Below, piece after piece: positions 1 through 6,840 of a stretch of DNA of 64,000 bases. This DNA comes from Kaistia defluvii. Its GTDB lineage: Bacteria > Pseudomonadota > Alphaproteobacteria > Rhizobiales > Kaistiaceae. The stretch's first letter is position 1. Every line of letters starts with the position of its first letter. The stretch lies in the NCBI RefSeq assembly GCF_026343955.1, contig NZ_JAPKNI010000005.1, positions 310,001 through 374,000 on the forward strand, in the 5' to 3' direction. The position numbers and the translations under genes are program-made. The notes beneath the pieces are model-generated. The model was not told where the DNA came from. It saw nothing but the letters and a program-made list of their open reading frames with translations, and searched no databases.

Positions 1-1
1 G

Positions 2-106
2 CGTCCATGCTGGCTGGGGCACCAGATTCTCCATGCGCGCAACAGCTTGATCAATAGTTTGCACGGCTGTTGTGAATGCCGCTTCTTCTTTAGTCGAGAA
101 AGGCAT
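2..106 (-). CDS. Partial hypothetical protein, N-terminus only (runs off the left edge)
   Basis: Reading leftward from an ATG at 106 there are 35 open codons with no stop before the window ends. A good ribosome-binding sequence (GAGG a few bases upstream of the ATG) supports the start. The visible peptide begins MPFSTKEEAAFTTAVQTID and is hydrophilic, with no recognisable family. Its codon use (CCT, ACT, AAA, ATT, GAT, CAA) is clearly less GC-biased than the rest of the window, which hints at different ancestry. No function can be assigned from this fragment. Confidence 0.42.
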   Translation of the reverse strand, partial: MPFSTKEEAAFTTAVQTIDQAVARMENLVPQPAWT

Positions 107-337
107 GGAACCTCAATGGGGGTCGAATTTCAGGACGCTAACAGGTGCTTCCGCAATCTAGATGTCTGATGTCCACACTGTCTTGCCCAAAAGCAGACCG
201 TCAGCAAACCACCCCTACTCGCCATTCTGGCTCAGAGCGCCACCGGCAACCGTTGAGGAAAAGTGCAATTGGCGAAGACTGCCGGAAATGGAGCGCCAAG
301 CCAGGGGACAGGGCCCAAGCTCCTCGCTTCCCCCAAA
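107..337. other. Intergenic stretch without a supported gene
   Basis: Short open frames exist here, but none has a ribosome-binding site, family motif or plausible length. I see no tRNA cloverleaf, insertion-sequence end or strong hairpin. The right end leads into the Ada-type box and the promoter region of ada. Confidence 0.5.
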
Positions 338-350
338 AATTCAAAAGCAA
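338..350 (+). promoter_or_regulatory. Ada-type operator, AAT-N6-GCAA
   Basis: The sequence AAT, six bases, GCAA matches the A-box/B-box arrangement bound by methylated Ada in the E. coli ada and aidB promoters. It ends 50 bp before the first possible ada start. A TATCTC hexamer at 369-374 could be the -10 element, which would place the box over the -35 region, as expected for an activator. The motif is short, so its location is the main support. Confidence 0.5.
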
Positions 351-400
351 GGGCCGGAGTGCGCGCGGTATCTCCGGGGCCTACCTAGTGGGCATGATCC

Positions 401-1534
401 ATGCGAAGGATGATGCCCATGGCCCACGCCCTGCACCCAGACGCCCCTGCCCCCGCCAGCACCCTCGCGCCCGCTGATGCGCTTGCGCCGGTCGAGCGCG
501 ATCCCCGCTGGCAGGCGGTGGTGGCGCGCGATCGCGCCTTCGATGGCGCGTTCGTTTTCGCGGTCCGCACCACCGGAATCTATTGCCGGCCCTCCTGCCC
601 TTCCCGCCACGCCAGGCCGGAGAATGTCCGCTTCTTCGACGCCTGCGAAGACGCGGAGGCGGCAGGCTTCCGCGCCTGCCGGCGCTGCACGCCCAACGCT
701 GCGTCGCTGGCCGAGCAGCATGCCGAGATCGTGGCCAACGCCTGCCGCATGCTCGAGGCGGCCGAGACGGAACCGTCGCTCGCGAAGCTCGCCGCGACGG
801 TCGGCCTCAGCCCGTTCCATTTCCACCGGATCTTCAAGGCGCAGACCGGGGTGACGCCCAAGGCCTATGCGGCGGCGCACCGCGCCTCGCGGGCGCGAAA
901 CCAGCTGGCGGGCGGCGCCGGCAGCGTCACCGAGGCGATCTATGATGCCGGCTTCCAGTCGAGCGGCCGCTTCTATGCGACGTCTAACGCCGTGCTCGGC
1001 ATGACGCCGACCGCGTTCCGGGCCGGCGGCGCCGACACGCGGATCCACTTTGCGATCGGGCAATGTTCGCTCGGCGCCATCCTGGTCGCGCGCAGCAGCC
1101 GGGGAATCTGCGCCATCACGCTTGGCGACGACCCCGAGGCGCTGGCGCGCGAGCTGCAGGACTGTTTTCCCAAGGCCGAGCTGATCGGCGGCGACGCCGA
1201 ATTCGAGAGGCTGGTGGCGCAGGTGGTCGGCTTCATCGAGGCTCCGAAACTTGGACTCGACCTGCCGCTCGACGTGCGCGGCACGGCCTTCCAGCAGCGG
1301 GTCTGGCAAGCGCTGCGCGAGATTCCGGCCGGCGAGACCGCGAGCTATGCCGATATTGCCCGCCGCATCGGCGCGCCCAAGGCCGTGCGGGCGGTGGCCG
1401 GCGCCTGCGCCGCCAACGCCATCGCGGTGGCGATCCCCTGCCACCGTGTGGTGCGGAACGACGGCGCGCTGTCGGGCTATCGCTGGGGCGTCGAGCGCAA
1501 GCGGGCGCTGCTGGACAAGGAAGCGCGCGGATGA
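401..1534 (+). CDS. ada: Ada: alkylation-response regulator / O6-methylguanine-DNA methyltransferase
   Basis: This 377-residue protein has the full Ada layout. The N-terminal zinc domain carries Cys62, Cys66, Cys93 and Cys96; Cys62 corresponds to the methylphosphotriester acceptor. An AraC-type DNA-binding domain follows at roughly residues 103-207, then a methyltransferase domain with the acceptor motif PCHRV at 346-350. In the family, methyl transfer to the N-terminal cysteine turns the protein into an activator of its own operon, and the C-terminal cysteine repairs O6-methylguanine. The start could be 401, 416 or 419. The stop overlaps the ATG of the next methyltransferase gene (ATGA), so the two are probably one operon. 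Confidence 0.95.
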   Translation: MRRMMPMAHALHPDAPAPASTLAPADALAPVERDPRWQAVVARDRAFDGAFVFAVRTTGIYCRPSCPSRHARPENVRFFDACEDAEAAGFRACRRCTPNAASLAEQHAEIVANACRMLEAAETEPSLAKLAATVGLSPFHFHRIFKAQTGVTPKAYAAAHRASRARNQLAGGAGSVTEAIYDAGFQSSGRFYATSNAVLGMTPTAFRAGGADTRIHFAIGQCSLGAILVARSSRGICAITLGDDPEALARELQDCFPKAELIGGDAEFERLVAQVVGFIEAPKLGLDLPLDVRGTAFQQRVWQALREIPAGETASYADIARRIGAPKAVRAVAGACAANAIAVAIPCHRVVRNDGALSGYRWGVERKRALLDKEARG

Positions 1535-2106
1535 ACGCCGACCCGCGCCCGGCCGGCTTCGGGCCGGAGGCTGCAAGCCGCGGCGCGATCCGCCTGTCGC
1601 TCGAGGCCATCCCGACGCCGATCGGCGACATGCTGCTGGTCGCCGACGAAGAGGATTTTCTGCGCGCGGCGGATTTCGCCGATTGCGAGGATCGGCTGGC
1701 TCGGCTGCTCGATCGCCGGCTGGGTCGGGGCGGCTATGCGCTGACGCGGGAAGCGGTCCCGGCTGGCATCGCCGCGCGCCTGCGGGATTATTTCGCCGGC
1801 GACCTCGCCGCCCTCGATGCAATTGCGGTCCGATCCGACGGCACCCCATTCCAGCAGACGGTCTGGCAGGCGCTGCGCACCATCCCGCCCAGCACCCCGC
1901 TCAACTATGGAGGGCTCGCCGAGCGGCTGGGGCGGCCGCAATCGGCGCGGGCGGTCGGCCATGCCAATGGCGCCAATCCGTTCTGCGTCGTCATCCCCTG
2001 CCACCGGCTCGTCGGGGCCGATGGCGCCCTGACCGGCTACAGCGGCGGGACGGCGCGCAAGCGCTGGCTGCTTGACCACGAGGCCCGGCACATGACGTCA
2101 GCCTGA
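1531..2106 (+). CDS. ogt: Methylated-DNA--[protein]-cysteine S-methyltransferase
   Basis: A 191-residue suicide methyltransferase that repairs O6-alkylguanine. The N-terminal ribonuclease-like part (about 20-100) precedes the helix-turn-helix region (about 105-150, with Arg140 in the RAVG motif as the likely arginine finger). The acceptor motif PCHRL has Cys157. The ATG overlaps the ada stop by 4 bp (ATGA), which decides the start and implies translational coupling. It partly duplicates the C-terminal domain of Ada next door. It is Ogt-sized and lacks zinc and AraC domains. Confidence 0.93.
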   Translation: MNADPRPAGFGPEAASRGAIRLSLEAIPTPIGDMLLVADEEDFLRAADFADCEDRLARLLDRRLGRGGYALTREAVPAGIAARLRDYFAGDLAALDAIAVRSDGTPFQQTVWQALRTIPPSTPLNYGGLAERLGRPQSARAVGHANGANPFCVVIPCHRLVGADGALTGYSGGTARKRWLLDHEARHMTSA

Positions 2107-2595
2107 CGCGCGCGCCGCGATGCCGGCGAGGAAGCTTCGCAGCAAGGGGTCGAGCGCCGCCTGCTCGTCGGGCGACAGCAGCGCGATCAGCCGCTTCTGC
2201 GTCGCGACATGCGCCGTCACCGCCGCTTCGATCGTCGCGAGGCCTCTAGGGGTTAACAGGACGCTAACACTGCGGCGGTCGTCGGGGTTGTGCGAGCGCG
2301 TCACAAGCCTGGCCTTTTCGAGCTGGTCGATGCGGTTGGTCAGCGTGCCCGAAGTGATCATCATGGTCGAAAGCAGGTCGCCCGGCGACAGGCTGTAGGG
2401 CGCGCCGGAGCGGCGCAGCGTCGCCAGCACGTCGAAACTCGCGCCGGTCAGGCCATATTCGGCGAAGGTCTTGTCCATCTCGCGCGTCAGGAAGTGCACG
2501 ATCCGGCCCAGACGACCGATCAGCCCCATCGGCCCGACATCGAGATCGGGTCGTTCACGATTCCATTGCGCCAGGATTTCGTCGACAGCGTCCAT
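2098..2595 (-). CDS. MarR-family transcriptional regulator
   Basis: A 165-residue winged-helix regulator. The recognition region reads GDLLSTMMITSGTLTNRIDQLE and the wing contains the DDRRS motif typical of MarR proteins. I place the start at the ATG at 2595, which has a GAGG-type ribosome-binding sequence, and not at an upstream TTG that would lie inside a palindrome. It diverges from an EamA exporter with two perfect palindromes between them. The usual arrangement is repression of both genes, relieved by a small ligand that the transporter exports. Its 3' end overlaps the end of ogt by 9 bp. Confidence 0.88.
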   Translation of the reverse strand: MDAVDEILAQWNRERPDLDVGPMGLIGRLGRIVHFLTREMDKTFAEYGLTGASFDVLATLRRSGAPYSLSPGDLLSTMMITSGTLTNRIDQLEKARLVTRSHNPDDRRSVSVLLTPRGLATIEAAVTAHVATQKRLIALLSPDEQAALDPLLRSFLAGIAARASG

Positions 2596-2619
2596 GCCGA
2601 CATCCTCACCTCGTCGATA

Positions 2620-2633
2620 TCTTGACGTCAAGA
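2620..2633. promoter_or_regulatory. Palindromic candidate MarR operator 1
   Basis: TCTTGAC followed directly by GTCAAGA is a perfect 14-bp palindrome, 25 bp upstream of the marR-type ATG. It shares the TCTTGA/TCAAGA half-sites with the second palindrome. Confidence 0.6.
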
Positions 2634-2643
2634 CACATCCGGG

Positions 2644-2661
2644 TATCTTGATATCAAGATA
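2644..2661. promoter_or_regulatory. Palindromic candidate MarR operator 2
   Basis: TATCTTGATATCAAGATA is a perfect 18-bp palindrome ending 17 bp before the EamA transporter ATG. Its centre is about 26 bp (2.5 helical turns) from that of operator 1. Sharing half-sites with operator 1 in a divergent MarR intergenic region makes it the likely autorepressor site. Confidence 0.65.
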
Positions 2662-2678
2662 AATCGCCGAGGCGCGCC

Positions 2679-3557
2679 ATGCACCGCAATCTCGACCTCC
2701 TGCTGACGGCGATCGCCCCGGCGATCTGGGGCAGCACCTATCTGGTGACGACGGAGCTTCTCCCTGCCGGCTACCCGCTGACGGTGTCCGTGCTGCGCGC
2801 CCTGCCCGCGGGAATCCTGCTTTTGCTGGCGGTGCGCACGCTGCCGCATGGCGTCTGGTGGGGGCGGGTGCTGGTGCTGGGGGCGCTCAATTTCTCGATC
2901 TTCTGGGCGATGCTGTTCGTCTCGGCCTACCGGCTGCCGGGCGGCGTCGCGGCGACGGTCGGCGCGATCCAGCCGCTGGTGGTGATCCTGCTGGCGCGCG
3001 CCCTGCTCGGTACGGCGGTCCGCGTCGCGGCGATCCTGGCGGCGATCGTCGGCATTGGCGGCGTCGCGCTGCTGATCCTGACGCCGCAGGCGAGCCTCGA
3101 TCCCGTGGGGATCGCGGCCGGCCTCGCCGGGGCCCTCTCCATGGCCTGCGGCACCGTGCTGACGCGGCGCTGGCAACCGCCGGTCTCGCCGCTCGCCTTC
3201 ACCGCCTGGCAACTGACCGCCGGCGGCATCCTGTTGCTGCCCTTCGCCTATTGGCTGGAGCCAGCGCTCCCCCCGCTCACAGGCGCCAACATCGCCGGCT
3301 TCGTCTATCTCGGCCTCATCGGCGCGGCGCTGACCTATACGCTTTGGTTCCGCGGCATTGAGAGGCTCGGACCCGCCACGGTCTCGCCGCTCGGCTTTCT
3401 GAGCCCGCTGACGGCCGTGGTCCTCGGCTGGTGGTGGCTCGACCAGACGCTGAGCGCCGCCCAGTGGCTCGGCATGGTCGCCGTGCTCGGCAGTATCTGG
3501 TTCGGCCAGCGGGCGCAGCAGACGCCGCCAAAGGCCCTCGCCCCGGCCAGGGGCTGA
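2679..3557 (+). CDS. EamA/DMT-family transporter
   Basis: A 292-residue inner-membrane protein with about ten hydrophobic segments and two EamA repeats. The first repeat starts with the typical AIWGSTYLVTTELLP; the second covers about residues 150-280. Members export amino acids, metabolites or drugs. The substrate cannot be read from the sequence. Divergence from a MarR regulator suggests an efflux or detoxification role. The leader between operator 2 and the ATG is very short, so binding there would block transcription efficiently. Confidence 0.88.
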   Translation: MHRNLDLLLTAIAPAIWGSTYLVTTELLPAGYPLTVSVLRALPAGILLLLAVRTLPHGVWWGRVLVLGALNFSIFWAMLFVSAYRLPGGVAATVGAIQPLVVILLARALLGTAVRVAAILAAIVGIGGVALLILTPQASLDPVGIAAGLAGALSMACGTVLTRRWQPPVSPLAFTAWQLTAGGILLLPFAYWLEPALPPLTGANIAGFVYLGLIGAALTYTLWFRGIERLGPATVSPLGFLSPLTAVVLGWWWLDQTLSAAQWLGMVAVLGSIWFGQRAQQTPPKALAPARG

Positions 3558-3614
3558 TTTCGGAAGGGAGGATCGGATCTGGACGAAGGACCAGCGCCGA
3601 CGGATGATCCCCGC

Positions 3615-3980
3615 ATGATCCAGTTGAAGCGAATCTACGAGCCGGCCAGTCCGGAAGATGGCTTCCGGGTGCTCGTCGACCGGCTCTGGCCGCGCGGCGT
3701 CCCCAAGGCGCGCGCCGCGGTCGATCTCTGGGCGCGCGATGTCGCGCCCTCGACCGAACTGCGCCAGTGGTTTCATCACGAGCCGTCCAACTGGGACGAA
3801 TTCGTGCTCCGCTACCGCCAGGAACTGGCCGCCTATCCCGAGGCCGTGTCCGCGCTGCGGGAAAAATGCGCCGGCCGGGTCACCACGCTGCTCTATGGGG
3901 CCAGGGATGAGGCGCGCAATCAGGCGGTCCTGCTGAGGGAACTTCTGGAATCCGGGGATCCGGCGTCTGGCGCAGGCTAG
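3615..3980 (+). CDS. DUF488-family protein (YeaO-like)
   Basis: A small 121-residue protein with family hallmarks: the N-terminal RIYEPASPEDGFRVLVDRLWPRG segment, then a WFHHEP motif and a C-terminal LLYGARDE segment. The family is widespread and its biochemical role is not established. It lies 57 bp after the EamA gene on the same strand and could be co-transcribed with it, but nothing links the two functionally. Confidence 0.85.
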   Translation: MIQLKRIYEPASPEDGFRVLVDRLWPRGVPKARAAVDLWARDVAPSTELRQWFHHEPSNWDEFVLRYRQELAAYPEAVSALREKCAGRVTTLLYGARDEARNQAVLLRELLESGDPASGAG

Positions 3981-4108
3981 TTCGACCATCCCCTATCGAC
4001 AGCCATGACAAAATGGGTTGGTGTCGCACGCGGCGCCGCATTATCGGAACTGCGTCTCTTGCCTCGGCCCTGGCCGCCCATCCACCCCCTCTAGGGACTT
4101 CGAGACCC

Positions 4109-5947
4109 ATGCCGCAGAAGCGGAGGCCGATCTGGTCCAGCAATGTCGCGCTCCTGGCGGCCGCGCTTGGCGGGCTTACAGCCGGACTGCTGCTCTATGT
4201 CATCGGCGGCCGCGGATCGGCATCCTTTGTCTGGGGCTTCGCCACCCTGCCCGTCCTTCTCAGCCTGCTCGTCCAGATCGTCAGTTCGCTGCGCCGGGGC
4301 GATGCCGGACTGGACATCATCGCAGCGCTCTCGATGTCGGCGGCGCTGGTCTTCCGCGAGCCGCTCGCCGCCAATGTCGTGGCGCTGATGTATGCGGGTG
4401 GCCAGTTCCTGGAAAACTATGCCGAACGGCGCGCGCGTTTCGAGATGACGGCCCTGCTCGGCCGGGTCGCGCGGACCGCGATGCTCTACAACACGAACGG
4501 ATTGCGCGAAGTCGACATCGACTCGATCAAGCCCGGCGACCGGCTGCTGATCCGCAAGGGCGAGGTCCTGCCCGTCGATGGCCGCATCGCCTCCGCAAGC
4601 GCCCAGATCGACACCTCGGCCCTGACCGGCGAATCCATGCCGGTCCGGCTTTTGGCCGAGGACGAAGCGCTGAGCGGCATGATGGCGATCGGCTCTTCGT
4701 TCGATCTGATCGCCACCCGGCCGGCGTCGGAGAGCGCCTATGCCGGCATCGTCCGCCTCGTCGAGGCAGCGCAGCAATCCAAGGCGCCGGCCGTGCGGAT
4801 GGCCGATCGCTATGCGCTCTGGTTTCTCGCCCTGACGCTGCTGCTGGCGGGGGGCGCATGGATCTGGACCGGTGATCCGATCCGGGCCCTCGCCGTGCTG
4901 GTGGTGGCGACACCCTGCCCCCTGATCCTGGCCGTTCCGGTCGCGATCATTGCCGGCATCTCGCGCGCCGCCAAGCTGGGCGTGCTGGTCAAGGGCGGCG
5001 ATGCGCTGGAAGCGCTGGGCCGCGCCCGCGTCGCCGTGCTCGACAAGACGGGAACGCTGACGCATGGCCACGCCGAACTGACCGATACCTGGGTCGCGCC
5101 GAGCTTCGATGCCGATGAGGTGCTGCGGCTGGCGGCTTCGCTGGACCAGGCATCCACCCATGTCATGGCGCAGGCCCTGATCGAAGCGGCGCAGGCCCGC
5201 TCGCTTCACCTGTCGACGCCCACCGAGGTCGACGAGACGGCGGGCGCCGGCCTGATCGGAATGGTGGATGGCCATCGCGTGGCCGTCGGTGGCACCGCCT
5301 TCGCAAAGTCCCACATCACGGCCCCGCCGGGCCGGATGGCGCAGCGCTTCCCGAGCAGCACGGCGACGATCGACGTCGTCATCGACGGCGCGCTGGCGGG
5401 CATTCTCGTGCTTGCCGATCCGCTGCGCGCCGACGCGGCATCCGTCATCGATCGACTGCGCAAGGCCGGCATCGACCGCATCGTGCTCGCCACCGGAGAC
5501 CGCGCCGCGGTTGCCCGTCCGATCGTGGACCAGTTGCGTATCGACGAATTGCGCGCTGACCTTACGCCTCAGTCGAAGGTCGACGTCGTGCTGGCCGCGC
5601 GCGCGGCCGGCCCCGTCATGATGGTGGGCGACGGCGTCAACGATGCGCCCGCGCTCGCCGTCGCCGATGTCGGTGTCGCCATGGGCGCGCGCGGCGCGGC
5701 GGCGTCTTCGGAATCCGCCGATGTCGTGCTGCTGGTCGATCGGCTCGACCGCCTCGCCGATGCGATCGGCATCTCGCATCGCTCGGCGAAGATTGCGCTG
5801 CAGAGCGTGGTTGTCGGCCTGGGCCTGTCGATCCTCGCCATGATCGCCGCCGCGCTCGGCTTCCTGGCGCCCCTGCACGGCGCGCTGCTGCAGGAGGCGA
5901 TCGACGTCGCCGTGATCCTGAACGCCTTGCGCGCCCTGCGAGGATAA
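4109..5947 (+). CDS. P1B-like heavy-metal P-type ATPase (atypical motifs)
   Basis: A 612-residue membrane ATPase. The actuator motif TGES is at about 173-176, the membrane metal motif ATPCPLILAVP has Cys270, and the phosphorylation motif DKTGTLTHG has Asp312. A GDGVNDAPAL hinge lies near residue 515. No heavy-metal-associated domain precedes the first helices. The usual Cys-Pro-Cys is Cys-Pro-Leu here, and the usual Ser-x-His-Pro signature of P1B pumps reads STHV (His351-Val352). This points to a divergent subgroup whose ion cannot be assigned. The ATG at 4109 follows family length; an in-frame start at 4013 would add a non-conserved leader. Confidence 0.85.
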   Translation: MPQKRRPIWSSNVALLAAALGGLTAGLLLYVIGGRGSASFVWGFATLPVLLSLLVQIVSSLRRGDAGLDIIAALSMSAALVFREPLAANVVALMYAGGQFLENYAERRARFEMTALLGRVARTAMLYNTNGLREVDIDSIKPGDRLLIRKGEVLPVDGRIASASAQIDTSALTGESMPVRLLAEDEALSGMMAIGSSFDLIATRPASESAYAGIVRLVEAAQQSKAPAVRMADRYALWFLALTLLLAGGAWIWTGDPIRALAVLVVATPCPLILAVPVAIIAGISRAAKLGVLVKGGDALEALGRARVAVLDKTGTLTHGHAELTDTWVAPSFDADEVLRLAASLDQASTHVMAQALIEAAQARSLHLSTPTEVDETAGAGLIGMVDGHRVAVGGTAFAKSHITAPPGRMAQRFPSSTATIDVVIDGALAGILVLADPLRADAASVIDRLRKAGIDRIVLATGDRAAVARPIVDQLRIDELRADLTPQSKVDVVLAARAAGPVMMVGDGVNDAPALAVADVGVAMGARGAAASSESADVVLLVDRLDRLADAIGISHRSAKIALQSVVVGLGLSILAMIAAALGFLAPLHGALLQEAIDVAVILNALRALRG

Positions 5948-5992
5948 TCCCGCAAGCAACGGATCGAGATCATTTTCTCGGGGCCTGGGTTC

Positions 5993-6022
5993 GCCATGCC
6001 GGAGATCTCTCCACGGCATGGC
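5993..6022. terminator. Hairpin after the P-type ATPase gene
   Basis: GCCATGCCG and CGGCATGGC form a perfect 9-bp stem around a 12-base loop, 46 bp after the ATPase stop and before the convergent metE remnant. There is no clear T-run, so termination is probable but not certain. Confidence 0.5.
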
Positions 6023-6062
6023 TGATTGGGCGAAGAGACATTATTCGGCAGCTTTGGCCCAG

Positions 6063-6266
6063 CGCGCGCAACTTTCGCAAGGCGGCGACCATGTTGATCA
6101 GCGCCGGACGGACCTCCTCCCAGCTGCGGGCTTTCAGGCAGCAATCCGGGTTGGCCCAGATCGGCTCCGGCTGGAGCCGTTCGACCGCCCTGTCGAGCAG
6201 GTCGGGCATTCCGGCCAAGGCCGGCACGCGCGGCGAATGGATGTCATAGACGCCCGGGCCCTCATT
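6063..6266 (-). pseudogene. metE: metE remnant: C-terminal end of cobalamin-independent methionine synthase
   Basis: In one minus-strand frame, about 68 residues match the extreme C-terminus of MetE: a GPGVYDIHSP segment, then IWANPDCCLKARSWEEVRPA, then an INMVAALRKLRA tail. The cysteine of NPDC, a zinc ligand in MetE, is kept, but the following Gly is Cys and the Gly before Trp is Ser. The other ~700 residues of MetE are absent: the ArsC-like gene ends only 16 bp upstream. There is no start or ribosome-binding site, so this is a relic of a deletion or rearrangement. Confidence 0.8.
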
Positions 6267-6282
6267 TCCGCAGGAGCTTCGT

Positions 6283-6633
6283 CTACGGGAAGGCCGCCTC
6301 ATAGGCTTCCGGCTTGAAGCCGGCCAGCAGGCGACCATCGCCGAGATCGAGGATCGGACGCTTGATCATCGAGGGCTGCGCCTGCATCAGGCCGATCGCC
6401 TTTTCCGCGTCGAGATCCTGCTTCTCCGCATCATCAAGCTTGCGGAAAGTGGTGCCGGCCCGGTTCAGGACGGTTTCCCAGCCGAGCTCGCCGACCCAAC
6501 GGGCGAGGTGGGCCCGGTCGATCCCTGTCGCCTTGTAGTCATGAAACTCGTAGGAAACACCTTTCGCATCAAGCCACTGCCGGGCTTTCTTCATAGTGTC
6601 GCAGTTCTTGATACCGTAGATGGTGACCGTCAC
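6283..6633 (-). CDS. ArsC/Spx-family reductase (YffB-like)
   Basis: A 116-residue thioredoxin-fold protein starting TVTIYGIKNCDTMKKARQWL, with the single N-terminal cysteine typical of the YffB group and not the CX2C of glutaredoxins. The GTG at 6633 has a good ribosome-binding sequence (GGGAGA) and gives the usual family length. An upstream GTG at 6657 would add eight residues. Members are called arsenate reductases by similarity, but YffB-type proteins have no proven arsenate role and no other arsenic gene is nearby. Confidence 0.85.
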   Translation of the reverse strand: MTVTIYGIKNCDTMKKARQWLDAKGVSYEFHDYKATGIDRAHLARWVGELGWETVLNRAGTTFRKLDDAEKQDLDAEKAIGLMQAQPSMIKRPILDLGDGRLLAGFKPEAYEAAFP

Positions 6634-6840
6634 GCCGTCTCTCCCGCCGATTTCCACGCCGGCGGAGCAGGCCGCCGATTCCTTTGCCGATCATAGCCGG
6701 CGGCGCGGTGTGGGCACATTCCGCCCGCGAACACGCGACAGGAAGCCGCTTCGCCAAGGGCATGCGGCCATGCGCCCTCTCCAGCAACATTGACCTGCCG
6801 CCGACACGCCGAATATAGCTTCGGTTGCATTACCATTAAC

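Noticed and set aside
341-1849. 502-codon open frame antisense to ada and ogt
   Set aside because: It is the complement of clear ada and ogt genes, is extremely Arg/Gly/Ala-rich and has no ribosome-binding site or family motif.
2628-3989. 453-codon antisense frame over the EamA and DUF488 genes
   Set aside because: A GC-rich shadow with runs of R, Q, D and G and no domain; both plus-strand genes are well supported.
4091-6019. 642-codon antisense frame over the P-type ATPase
   Set aside because: It mirrors the ATPase gene and has shadow-type composition.
6283-6633. Arsenic resistance locus
   Set aside because: The YffB-like protein alone does not make an ars operon; no arsR, arsB or acr3 gene lies nearby.
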